Shown here in pieces: positions 53,901 through 64,000 of a stretch of 64,000 nt of DNA; position 1 is the stretch's first letter; each line of letters opens with the position of its first letter. Below the pieces are notes generated by a model that was given only the letters and a program-made list of their open reading frames with translations, was not told the origin of the DNA and searched no databases. Where the stretch lies: positions 1 to 64,000 of the forward strand of contig NW_020312013.1 of the NCBI RefSeq assembly GCF_003144115.1, in the 5' to 3' direction. The DNA comes from Tilletiopsis washingtonensis (Eukaryota; Basidiomycota; Exobasidiomycetes; Entylomatales). A program made the translations under genes and the position numbers.

Positions 53901-54387
53901 GTAGACTTGAGCACGGCACGAGACGCGCGAGCTGACATGCCCTCGCCAGGCGCGACATTGAGCGGCGTGTCGTGGAGGAGAAGCTCACACTCGAGGATGC
54001 CACGGCGGCGGCGCTATCAGAGCGTGCATCGCATCTCAGCCTCGACGGCGAGGGCGGCAAGGCCGTCATGTCGACCGACCTGTGAGTCTCAGCGTGCGCG
54101 GCGTACCCGTTTCAGGCTGACGCTCTGTGCCCAGCCGTGCCGTGCGCTATCCGCGCCAGCTGACATTCTGGCAGCGCGTGCGCAAGATGCAGTCGCCCAA
54201 CGAGCCGTCGTTCAGCATGCTGCAGCCGCTGTCTGCCTTTGGCCACGCGCTGGCCGAGACGGCAGCACAGAGCTTCATCCGCCGCCTCTGCAGTAGCGAG
54301 GCGTGGAGCCGCGCCGTGCAGCACGAGCTGGCTGCGCAGTCGGGCATGCGCTCACAGGATCCCTTTGCGGCTTCGATGCGGCCTTGA
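50991..54387 (+). CDS. SppA-type (S49, protease IV) membrane serine peptidase
   Basis: The product has 945 residues from eleven exons: 50991-51307, 51369-51393, 51446-51712, 51768-52157, 52210-52354, 52411-52599, 52656-52820, 52880-53121, 53181-53893, 53950-54081 and 54135-54387. Bacterial SppA clears signal peptides from membranes with a Ser/Lys dyad. Here one N-terminal helix (RRRGIFFGVAVTFSVVSYL) precedes two S49 repeats, as in the long E. coli form. Aligned by eye, the general-base Lys is K343 in EHKSFLSQYTED (compare E. coli GTYKSAVEPF), and the nucleophile is S539 in NATASGGVYAS, 196 residues away (200 in E. coli). LRIDSGGGD and LTITGSIG-like ITGSIGV are also kept. A 150-residue low-complexity insert and a novel C-terminus follow. 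The location, plasma membrane or an organelle, is unknown. Confidence 0.88.
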
Positions 54388-56665
54388 GCTGGACTGGCGG
54401 CAATGTATAGACATGCCTCAGCGCACGTGCGGCCGAGACCGGCGTGACTCGCCTCAGTGGACTCTCTATGCTGCTGAACATCGAGGCGCACGGCGACCGC
54501 TGCGGCTATTCTCCGAGCTCTGACCGTTGTGAGCGGGCGAATGCACGGACGGCGGGGCGCAGTGAGATTGGAGGTGAGGAGGCGGCGCAGAATGCATCGG
54601 GCATGCTCGCCGGCGGCGCACGACGGTGAGGCCGAGGCGGAGCGAGAGGCGCAGCAGTGCGCCGCCGCTGTGGGCCCTCCGCTATCTGACTGCGCTCGAT
54701 GATGTGCAGGCAGGACTGCCTGCTGTCGCTGTCGCCGTCACTGTCGCTGTGCGGCAAGTCAAACGACGAGGGCAAGAGGCGGCAGATAGAATCTGATGTC
54801 CTGCACCATCATGCGTGCACGAGCACAGCTGCACCTGCAGCGGCCCCTGCATGGGAAGAAAAGGAAAGGGTGCAGCATGCGATGCTCGCACGCACGGGGA
54901 CGCCGCGCGGCGCCGAGCATGGCCCTCGGCGGTGCTCGGCGGTCGACGCCGATGCCCAGCCCGCCGAGACTGGGCTAGCAGAGCACGGACAGTCCCTGGA
55001 GAGGAGCACTTGCGCGTGCTAGCCCAGAGATGACGGTCTGCAACGCTCAGGCCCAACCAGAGAATGCGCAAGGGGCGAGTGGGTGTTCCTGGCCTCCGAT
55101 TCGTCCGGAGGTGCGACGTTCCGCAGCGCAGAGCCGGGAATGCCGCAGAAGCAGAGCATAGAAGCCATGCAGGCTGAAGCACTCGCGGTCCACTCGATGG
55201 ACGCCGAGGCCCCCTTCTTCTCGGCCCTCGGCGGCGGCGGAGGCGAATGCTGCTGCCACTAGCGTGCTCCTCTAGCGTGAGAGGCAAGGTGGCCGCTTGC
55301 TCGTGGCGTTTGCATCTGCATGCTGCGGCGCTGTCAGGGATGTCCGATCGAATCAGCAGCGTGCAGAATGTCGACGGCCCTTGACTGCGCTGCCGTCGGG
55401 GGTCTCCGGCACGGCTCGCGGAAGCATCGCACAGAGCAGAGAGGTCAGGGCCTCGACGTTGAGAAGCATCCGCGCAGCGGCAGCGACGCAGGATGCAGAA
55501 TGCTGCTGCACCTCGGCGGCATTGCGGCAGCGCGGCCTGCTCCTCCTCGCAGGGGCCCAGGCACGCAGGTGAGCTGCGAAGAGAGGCTAGCGTCCGTGGC
55601 GTGTTCGGCGAAGTGGCCGAGGACGAATGAGGTGCTTCCTCACGCCGACGCTGCGAAGGATTTGGATGCTCGTGGACGGGCAAACGACGCTTCGCTGCGC
55701 CGCCGGTGCGGCTGCACATGCGAATGCCCGTCTGTCAGAGGCGCAGCGAGGCGCACATGCGAGCGTGAGGACGTCCTGCTGCTGCGAGAGCCCCGCGATG
55801 CAGGGTGTCGAGACGAGCTCCTTCCACGGCCTGACGCTCGATGCGTCGCCCGAGCCGCTGCGGAGTTGGCCGCACGGGAGCGCGGAGCAGCGCGCAGGAG
55901 GGGCCATGCTCGCTGCAGGGTCGCACAGCGCGACGTCGAGCTCAGCGCGCGTGCTGAGAGGGGGCATGCTGATCGTCGGCCGTGCCGCCGCCGCAGCACA
56001 GCACAGCCGCAGCCGCAGCACGGGGGGCCGGCGGAGTCCAGACTGGGCCAAGGATGCGGAGTGCGCTGCTTTTGGCTCTGCGCTGCAACCTGGCTTGCGC
56101 TGCGCTGCGGCCGAGCTGCTTGCCTCGTGTTAAGGCGGTGACTGCCGCCGTGCCGCAGCTGCGAGCCTTGCTGCGAGAGCGCGGCTCGGCGCATGCATGC
56201 TCCGCATCCGAGCGCCGCCGCCGCGCCGGCTCACGCTTGTTGCGGTGCAGCCGTTGTGCCGCCGAGATGTGCCGGCTGCATGCTGGTGCTGCCGCGCTGC
56301 GCCTTGCGCTCAGCTGCGATAGCGCCGGCGCTGCGTCCGAGGCAGGCCGTACTGCGTGCTGCGCTGCGCTGCCCGCGCTGGGCTCACCTTGCCCGCTGCA
56401 TCTGCGGAGCGGAGTGCGTGGTGCTGCATCATCCGCGCATGCGATGGGAGGCAGCACCAGGTGCCGCTGCCGGGGTGCGCTGCCACGCCCGCACGGCCAG
56501 GCTGGCGGCTCGGCGGCGGCTGCGCGGCCCCTCATTCGGCCAGGCTCCGCGAGCCCGTGGCGTTGCAGCTCTCACACACCCGACGCTGCGCGGGCGTCAC
56601 GCATCCACGTCTGCGCCGCCGCGAGCGCGCCCCACGCTTCTCCCACCACCACATCCCACATCGCT
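54388..56665. other. 2.3-kb gene-poor region
   Basis: This is the second-longest gap. It contains the 3' end of the SppA gene and the upstream region of the large Ser-rich protein gene. Several overlapping open frames exist on both strands, but none has convincing protein composition or splice structure. CCCACCACCAC at 56643-56653 lies just before the next start codon. Confidence 0.45.
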
Positions 56666-59600
56666 ATGCCCTCCTCCGGGCTCGACGACACGCCCGTCGC
56701 GAGCGCCGCGCCGCGCTTCGCCGGCGAGCCGCTCACCGCGGCGCGCGGCATCGACGAGGAGCAGGCGCCGGCGCTCGAGCTGCCGCTCCTCGCGCACGGC
56801 CTCGGCCTCGAGTTCAGCTTTGCCAACCGCACAGAGGCATCCGGCAGCAGCAGCTCCTCGTCCCTCACCTGGGCCGCCACGCCGCCGCGCCGCTCCGTGC
56901 CGACGTTCCGCAGCGCCGTCACGCCGCCGCCGCGGGCACCCGCTCGCCGCTCCAGCAGCGCTGCCACCGGCCTCGCTATGTCGCCCGAGCCGACATCGCC
57001 CCGCACGCGCTCCTCCTTCACGTTCGAGGGCGCCACGCCGCAGCCAGAACGCCGGCGGAGCGTCGCATCGCCGCCGCAGCCACAGCCTCCGCCGCTCTCG
57101 CCGCTGCCTCGGCCGCCGGCCGTGGCGCGCAGCCGCAGCCACGACGCAGACAGCTCGCGCGGCACGGCAGAGCAGGTGCAGTCGGTGCTCTCGCAGCTCA
57201 CAGGCGGCGAGCGGCCGCGCAACGAGGCACAGCTCATCGCCAGCCTGCACACGCTCGCGCGGCCATCGCAGCCGCGCAGCCGCACAACGAGCACGGCCAG
57301 CACGCACTCGGAGGCGAGCACGAGCAGCAAGGCCAGCGCCGCCAGCCAGACGCTGCTCACCTGGGGCGATGCGCTGAGCCGCGCCAGCACCAGCACGCGC
57401 ACGCGCAGCGGCACGGTGAGCAGCAACAGCACCGGCGGCGGCCCCAAGCGGCGAGCCAGCGACACGCCCACACGCAGCTCCACCTCGCACCATGCTGCGC
57501 GCGACAACTTCGGGCGCGCCCTCTCCAGCGGCACGCTGCCCCGTGCGCCCTCGAACGGCGGCCCTGACTCGAGCGCCAGCACGCCGGAGGGCGCGCTGGG
57601 CCGTCTTGCGCTCCCGTCGGACGCCGCGCGGCAGAGACGCGGGTCAGCCTCTGCAGCCGTGGGCCATGCGGAGGAGGACCTCGAGGAGGTGCTCGAGTCG
57701 CTGAATGGGCATGGCGAGATCGAGATGGAGCGGCGTGCCTCGCTGCCGGCCTCACAGCTCGCGCCCGCCCCACTGCTGCTCCCGGCACCGAATGCCGCAG
57801 CGACGGCTCGGCAGCTGCGCGATGCGCAAAACGAGATTGCGGCGCTGCGGGCGGGTCTGAAGTGGGCGCTGGACAAGAACGACGAACAGGTGAGTGCGCT
57901 TCCGACGCGCGCGCTGTACGCTGCTGACGCCCTCTGCAGTCGGCCAAGCTCAAGTCACCTCCGCCATTCTCCTTTGCGCCGTCCGAGGCCTTCCCAGTCA
58001 CACAGACCGACGGCGTGCATACATGGGTGTCGGCAAGCCGCAAGAACTCGCTCGTCCCGCCAGATGGGCAGCCGCCCTCCAGGCCGCGGTCGCGTGCGCG
58101 CTCGATCCTCAAGGCTCTGCGGCCAGCGCGCGAGCCCCGTGTGCCAGCTCTGCGTCTGGCGAATGCAGCGCCGGCCGCGGGATCCGAGACGCTCAACGCA
58201 GACGCCCTCGCGCTTGCCTTTGGTTCGCCAAGCCCTTTCGCTGGCGTCTCCACGCCTTCGAACAGGCTGTCGGCTTTCAACTCGCAGCGCTCCAAGGGCG
58301 AGGCCGAGATTGCGGCGGCACTGAGTCGCTTCCAGGGCACCTTCGGCGGCAGCGTCGTGCGCCCACCGCCGCTCGGCGCCTTCGACGAGACCGACGACGA
58401 CCCCTCGCAGCCCTGGACCGCGGGCTGGGGCGTGGTGCCGGACACGTCGGCGAAGCCTGCTGCTGCCTCGCGCCCAGTGGCCCTTCCGAGCGGTGTCGAT
58501 GACAACGACGCCGAGGCGCTGCGCCACGCGCTCTCTGAGACGCGCATCTCATTGGCGATGCTCGAGCAGGAGAAGCGGCGGCAGGACGAAGCCACCGAGG
58601 AGCTCACGAGCCGCGTGCAGCTCGAGGCGCAAGACGCCGTGCGCCGCCAACGCATCCGCGCCATCGGCCTGGAGAAGGAGGTCGAGAGCCTGCGCGCCGA
58701 GCTGACGCGCCGCGAGCGCAAGGGCGCAGGAGGCGTAGCCATTGAGAACGGCGCAGCGGACGACGAGGAGGCTGCCATGATGGAGGCTGTCAAGCAGGCG
58801 GCCATGGCGTGCGCGCAAGTCGAGGCCGAGCTCGCAGATGCCCGCGCAGAGGCGGAGGGCCTCAAGGCGCGCTGCCAGGTGCTCGAAGAGGCGCTCTATC
58901 ATGCCGTCGCCTCCGCTGCGCGCGGCCACATGATCGACGCCGACGCCAGCACCGACCTTGCCTCGCTCGCTGCGCGTCTGTGGGAGTCGGCCGAGGCTCG
59001 CACCGACGAGGACAGTCTCTCGGCAACGCAAGGCGACGCCTCGGCAGACCTCTTCTCCGACAGCGTCTCCTCCTTCCACAGCGCAGACGGCGTCTCTGAT
59101 ATCGAGGTCTCCTCGCCATCACCACGCGGTCGTGGCCTCTCGCTGGACGGTGCCTTGCTCGACAAGCGTGCCAGTCGCGGCGAGATGCCCGAGGACCGCG
59201 CAGAGAGCGTCATTGGCCTGCTGCGTCGCGGCAGTCTACAGGCGCATGCTGCACAGCTGCGCCGGCTCTCGCGCACATCCAACAGCTCATCGGGTCACGA
59301 GGCTGCTGCGCCTATCCCGAAGAGGCGGCCAGAGCCCAGCTCGCCGCTCCCGCCGCCACCGCCGGGCGCTTTTCCGAACCAACAGTCGATGCTTCTTTCA
59401 CCGCACGGCACCTCTGCGATCTTCGAGGCCCAGCCGCCACATGCCGAGCAGGCCGAGCCCGAGATCCACGTGCCCTCGACAGACGCAGATACCCCGGATG
59501 CGCCTCCTGCTCCGACCCAACAGCCTCCTGCCCCGCTCGCACTTGCTGCATCTGCTTCCTCTGCATCCCTTGCTGCCCCTGCACCCGCCTCTGCGCCTGC

Positions 59601-60483
59601 CGCCCTCGCAAATACCTCGCTTGCGCCCCTGCACGCATCAGACCAACCATACCCAGCATCGGAAGCCTCGGCCGGCCGGCCGAGCATGTCACCTTCTCCG
59701 TCACCATCCATTCCGCGCCGGATGGCCTCGTCGACGTGGCCGAAGCCCCCCTCCGACGCGCCGCCTTCGCCACGAGCCCTCGAGTCGGCCATGTCGGCCT
59801 ATGGCACTCCCGCTGCGCCTTCTCCGAGCTCAGAGACAGGTCGTCTCGACGCTGCCGCTGCTGAGGCAGACGAGGTGGTGCCGGCCTATCGTCCTGGCGT
59901 GCCCGGCCGTCGTGCCTCACTCCTCCTCGAGACTGCCTCTGCGCTGGCCGATGAGGATCAGCATGGCCCGCTCGAGCCGCGCACCCGCTCGGCGGGCTCT
60001 CAGCGGCGCCGACGTCGTCACGTCGAGCGCACCGGCAGCCGAGCTAGCGACAGTCCGCAGAGCAGCATCGTGGGCGTCGAGAGCGCGGCCGGCAGCGTCC
60101 GCGGCAGCGTGATAGGGCCGCAGCCGCCACTGGCGCGTCTCGGCAGCCGCACCAGCATCTCGTCGTCGCGCTCGCGCCACTCGGGCTCGACGAGCAGCAT
60201 CGTCGCCGGCTCGCGCAGCTGGGCGCCGCCGTCGATCGCCTCGAGCGGCAGCAGCGGCAGCGCCGAGGCCATCGCTGCCCGTTCGCCCAACTCGGCGCCG
60301 GCGCATCGCGCCTTTGTGGGATCGCACTACTTCGGCGGCTCAGGCGGCGGGCCCGCGATTGCGCCCTCTAGCCCGGCAGCTGTCGCGCCGCCGAGCAGCA
60401 GCGGCACGGCAGCAGCTGGGCAGCGCCCTCGCCGCCGCAACTACTCTTCGCAGGCGCCGGCTGTTGCAGGCAGCATGCGCTAG
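56666..60483 (+). CDS. Large Ser/Pro/Ala-rich protein with a central coiled coil
   Basis: The product has 1255 residues from two exons, 56666-57889 and 57940-60483. I do not recognise the family. Residues 1-350 are Ser/Thr/Arg/Pro-rich; a short helical stretch, ARQLRDAQNEIAALRAGLKW, sits at about 382-401. A second helical region at about 594-741 looks like coiled coil: SLAMLEQEKRRQDEATEELT, VESLRAELTRRER, AQVEAELADARAEAEGLKAR. The rest is again low complexity, with many possible phosphorylation sites and Pro-rich runs (SPLPPPPPG). No membrane span or enzyme motif is visible. This layout is common in fungal cytoskeletal, polarity or cell-cycle scaffolds; a specific role is not claimed. The frame is open upstream of the ATG too, but without plausible composition. 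Confidence 0.75.
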
Positions 60484-60603
60484 ACCAGCAATGTCACTCA
60501 TGCGCACCGAACTGACGCGCAGACAGCGCAGTGTGTGTGTGAAGACGGAGGCGGACAGTGACGAAGTGTACCATTACGTGCCGACTGCATCTCTCGAGGC
60601 TCG

Positions 60604-63103
60604 TCACTTGCCGAACTTTCGCAGCGGGTCGCTCTTCTTGCCGCCGCCACGGCCACCGCGGGAGTCGCCTCTGCCTCCACGGCCTCCTCGACCGCGCGAG
60701 CCTCGGCCTCGCGGTGCATTGCGCAGCGGCACATAGCCGACGCCGCGCTCCTCGGCGGCGGGCCCGGCCAGCGGCTGGTCGCTCCCCTCGCTGATGGCAG
60801 TGGCGGCGTCGGGCTGGCGCAGGCGGGCGATGCGCGGCATCAGGTAGGAGGGCACATGCTTCAGATGGCTCTGCACGCGCGACGGATGCAGCGCCTTGTC
60901 GTGCCGCAGGTACGCCAGGTCGTGTGGGTTGTCCTCGAAGTGTGCCTGCAGAGGGAGTCAGCAAGGAGCTCTCGGATGCGCCGCAAGCTCTGCTCACCTT
61001 GAGCTTCTCCGAGTTGAGGATCTCCTGCTTGATCTCCTTGATGCGTGCCTCGCGGATGGCGGCGCGCGTGACGCTGCGCAGCGCATCCTCCATGCGGTAG
61101 CGGAAGCTCTCGACCTGCTTGCGGTCGAACGTCCACTCCTTGACCTGCGCGCCGCGTCGCCGCTGGTTCTCGACGATGCGCTTCCACACCTCCTCGTCGA
61201 ACTGCGCCGTGGGGCAGGCGGCGTGGCGCTTGGCGTTGGTGCGCAGCTCCGAGTCGTACACCTCGCCCGGCACGACGAAGGAGAGCGCAGTGCCCGTGTG
61301 GCCTGCACGCGCAGTGCGGCCAATGCGATGCGTGTAGCCGCGCGCAGAGACGGGAAGGTCGAAGTTGATGACGCACGCCACCGAGACGAAATCGATGCCG
61401 CGCGAGACACCGTACTCTGCAGAGGCGCCTTTGCCCTTCCGCCGCGAGCCCGACGAGCCCTTGGCGTCTGTGTCCCGCTTGCGCTTCTTGGCAGGCTCAG
61501 CTGGCGCAGCCTCATCGTCCGACTCGGCCTCGGCCACTGCGTCCTCGCCATCGGACTCTTCCGCATCCTCCTCTGCCAGCTCCTGAGCGCGCTCCCGCTT
61601 CTTGCCCTTGCCTTCGTCAGGCTTGGCCACAGCTGCCTCCTCATCCTGCTCCTCCTCCTCCTCGAGCACGAACTCTGGGCCTGCCGGCAGCTCCGTCTCT
61701 TCGTCGTCTGCTGCCAGCACTGGCCGGGCATCTGCGCCGATGCGCGAGTCGTCGGTCGCGATGATGTAGTCGTAGACGCCCTTGTTGAACTCTTGCACGA
61801 TGTGGAATCTGTCGCCAGAGGTCAGCTGTGTTGTAGCGCACACGGGCAGCGGCAGACGCACCTGCTCTCAGCGGGCAGCTCCTCATTGAGCACCGTGCTC
61901 TTGATACCGAATTGCTCGAGGAAGAGCCGCACCCGGTACGCGCGCTCCGTCGAGTTGACGAACACGAGCGCCTTGCCGCGCACAAGCTTGAGACGCAGCA
62001 GCACATAGAGCAGCAGGAACTTGTCGCTCTGCGCCTGCACCGAGACGCTGTACTGCGCCAGCGCGCTGGCATGCATGCTCGGTGTAAGGCGCAGCGTCAA
62101 GGGCCGCCGCAGGTGTGCGCCGAGCAGCGCGCGGACCTCGGAGCCGAGCGTGGCGGAGAGCAGTAGCGTCTGGTAGCGCGACGGCATCGAGCCGGACGAG
62201 AGCAGCGCGAGAATGTCGGACGAGTGGCCGTATGAGAGAATGAGATCTGCCTCGTCGAGCACGAGCAGCTGCAGAGAGCTCAAGGAAAGCGCCTGGAAAC
62301 ACGGCGATCAGCAGGCGCTTATGCTAGCGAGGCGTGCTGTGCACTCACGGAAGAGGAGAGGTGCGCAAGCGCCCGAGAGGGCGTGCTGATCACGACGTCT
62401 GGCCGAGAAGACAGCAGCAGCCTGGCCACACGATGATCAGCGCATGTGGTCTTGCTGGCCAGCCGCTGCTCAGTGACACTCACTTCTGCACACCCTTGCC
62501 GCCCACTCTCGCCGCATCCAGCACGAGCACGTCGTCTTGCTCGGTACATGCGAGCAGCTTGGCGACGTGGTCTGCCACCTGCGCAGCGAGCTCGCGTGTC
62601 GGGACGAGCACGAGCACGCGCGTAGCCTGCCGAGATGGCGAGGTGGCCGGAAGAGCCTGCAGCCGAGGAGTCAGCAAGAGACCTCGGTACGCCAGCTGCG
62701 GAGCAGTGCCGCAGCAGCAGACATCCACTTCGGCCAAGCATCGCCGCATGCTCCCAGACGATGCTTGCCGTGTATGCCCAGTGCCGCCCTGCATCATGCT
62801 GCTGTGCCCGCCTCCACTCACCTCCTTTGCCTTGAGAATGCTCTGCACGGCCGGCAGCGCATACGCGAGCGTCTTGCCGCTGCCCGTCGGCGCCTGCGCA
62901 AGCACATCGCGGCCCGCCAGCGCGAGCGGCAGCAGGCGGGCCTGCACGGGCGTGGCACGCTCGAAGCGCAGCTGGGCCAGCGCCCGCAGCAGGCGGGCAT
63001 CGAGGAGGTGCGCCAGCGTCGCAAAGGAGACGCCGCTGGCCGAGGCCGTCGGCGCGGGCGCGAGGGGCGCGCTGCTGCTGCTGGCAACGGCGAGCGACGA
63101 CAT
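60604..63103 (-). CDS. DBP9: DEAD-box RNA helicase DBP9 (DDX56)
   Basis: The product has 703 residues from six exons: 63103-62822, 62656-62484, 62421-62349, 62292-61862, 61808-60998 and 60945-60604. Dbp9 is a nucleolar ATPase for 60S subunit assembly (27S pre-rRNA processing). Motifs in order: Q motif ([14 protein letters not shown]), I (APTGSGKT), Ia (PTRELAAQ), Ib (TPSRALAHL), II ([13 protein letters not shown], about 187-199), III (SAT), IV ([13 protein letters not shown]), V ([18 protein letters not shown]) and VI ([13 protein letters not shown]). A long acidic and Lys-rich insert before motif V is a known feature of Dbp9. The C-terminus is a Gly/Arg-rich tail ([18 protein letters not shown]) ending in a basic stretch. 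The first intron, 165 nt, is longer than the others. Convergent with the Ser-rich gene (120 bp between stops). Confidence 0.94.
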
Positions 63104-63460
63104 GGTGTGTGGGTGGCCGGAGGGCTGCGAGGTAGGTAGGCGGAGGGCAGCAGGCAGCAGAGGCAGCAGCACCGGGGTCTTCTCTCGCCCGCGCAGCTCT
63201 GGGCCAAGGCAAGGCCAAAAATCTGGGTCACGTGCCGCGGCAGCGCCCAGCGTCCGGCTCGCTCCGCCAGAGGCGCGGCGCGGCGCCGTCGCACGCCCGC
63301 CGCCTGCAGGCCGTGGCGCGCATGCTGGCAGCGCGGTGCGCGGCGCTGGGCGGCCGGGAGCACCGCGCGAAGGTCGCTCGGCCGTCGACGACGCCGGCGA
63401 TCGCAGCGAGCTCGCACCTGTCCCCCACCCTCCCACACCCCTCGCCCCGCACACTTCGCC
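63104..63460. promoter_or_regulatory. Divergent promoter region, DBP9 / ATP4
   Basis: This is 357 bp between two divergent starts. A pyrimidine-rich leader with CCCACCCTCCCACACCCC lies just before the ATP4 start. No TATA box is apparent. Confidence 0.55.
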
Positions 63461-64000
63461 ATGAGTCTGCGCGCCGCCCTGCCCCGCGCCGGTGAGTGCG
63501 CCGTGTGCGCCGCGCCGCCGCACCGCCCGCGCCGCCGTCTGCGATTGGCGCGATGCCCGACTGCTGGCGGGTGGTGTCGACGGCAATCGCTGGACCCGGG
63601 GCTCACACTCGGCCCTCTGCAGGTGCTCTGCGCACCGCTGCGCGCCCCTCGCCCGCCATGCTGCGTGCCGTCGCCGTGCTCCCGAGGTGAGTGCCGCTGC
63701 GGGGTGCCTTGGCACGCCTGGCTGATCGTGCCCTCTGTCCTTCCAGCACGCGCGCCTACTCCGACAGTACGTAGTACCGCTCAGGCCCCGCAGGCCCTCA
63801 CACTGACACGCGCTCTGCAGAGGCTGCTCCGGAGAAGCGCGCCTCGGCGCTGCTCGACCTGCTGCCGGGCAACTCGCTCATCAGCAAGACGTCGTGGGTG
63901 ACGCTCGGCACGGGCATCTCCGCGCTGGCCATCTCCAAGGAGCTCTACGTGGCCAACGAGGAGACCGTCGTGCTGGCGGGCTTCCTCATCTTTGCCACGC
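63461..64000 (+). CDS. ATP4: ATP synthase subunit b (ATP4), 5' part; runs off the window
   Basis: Four exons are visible: 63461-63491, 63623-63686, 63747-63766 and 63821 onward, still open at the last base. The spliced N-terminus is Arg/Ala/Ser-rich (MSLRAALPRAGALRTAARPS) and looks like a mitochondrial presequence with a likely cleavage near TRAYSD. The mature part begins KAAPEKRASALLDLLPGN, followed by SLISKTSWVTLGTGISALAI and SKELYVANEETVVLAGFL, the conserved membrane region of fungal F0 subunit b/4, the peripheral stalk of the inner-membrane ATP synthase. Exon 3 has only 20 nt. The remaining two thirds or so of the protein lies beyond the window. Confidence 0.92.

Noticed and set aside
55320-56141. 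273-residue open frame in the 2.3-kb gap as a gene
   Set aside because: Its residues are dominated by Arg, Ala and Cys with no motif; two other frames overlap it with equal length, and no splice pattern supports it.
1-64000. CRISPR arrays, operons or prokaryotic features
   Set aside because: Telomere repeats, spliceosomal introns and family content show a eukaryotic nuclear chromosome; no spaced direct repeats of CRISPR type were seen.

Overview
This is the end of a chromosome from a GC-rich fungus, most likely a basidiomycete, and probably Ustilaginomycotina judging by the very short introns, high GC and compact gene spacing. The species cannot be fixed from the sequence alone. The window opens with about 17 C-strand telomere units (CCCTAA). 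About 1.1 kb of AT-richer, CpG-poor, decayed subtelomeric DNA follows, and then an ordinary gene-dense arm begins abruptly near position 1190.

I support 22 protein genes, one of them cut by the right edge. Most introns are 46-65 nt with GTGAGT/GTGCGT donors, CTGAC/CTAAC-like branch sites and CAG acceptors. The exon joins were worked out by hand, and every complete model closes in frame. From left to right: P5B ATPase (YPK9/ATP13A2 type, +), M28 glutamate carboxypeptidase-like protease (-), membrane-anchored thioredoxin-fold protein without the redox cysteines (+), PB1-like plus retropepsin-like protein (-), DHA1-type MFS transporter (-), unknown protein (-), SYS1 (-), CUE-like/CCCH/Smr protein (+), type II 3-dehydroquinase (+), TRM2 (-), lipocalin-like protein (-), ARA2-type aldo/keto reductase (+), THOC1/HPR1 (-), CHO1 phosphatidylserine synthase (+), GET4 (+), PDR-type ABC transporter (+), beta-carbonic anhydrase (+), BFR2/AATF (-), SppA-type S49 peptidase (+), large Ser-rich coiled-coil protein (+), DBP9 helicase (-) and ATP4 (+, partial).

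The genes do not form a pathway cluster. Most are housekeeping: RNA processing and ribosome biogenesis (THOC1, TRM2, BFR2, DBP9), membrane traffic and lipid synthesis (SYS1, GET4, CHO1), mitochondrial function (ATP4, possibly carbonic anhydrase) and transport (P5B, MFS, PDR). Six divergent pairs share upstream regions of about 0.3-1.1 kb. Two unusually long gene-free stretches lie upstream of the PDR transporter (2.8 kb) and of the large Ser-rich protein (2.3 kb).

The points most worth a second look are the CpG-depleted subtelomeric block, the PB1/retropepsin-fold protein, the apparently redox-dead membrane-anchored thioredoxin-fold protein, a hydrophobic insert in the lipocalin-like protein, a GC-AG intron in the PDR gene, recurrent 20-25-nt micro-exons, a CCACCAC motif just upstream of many start codons, and a bacterial-type SppA with both catalytic residues kept. 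I found no CRISPR array, rRNA gene, convincing tRNA gene or intact mobile element.
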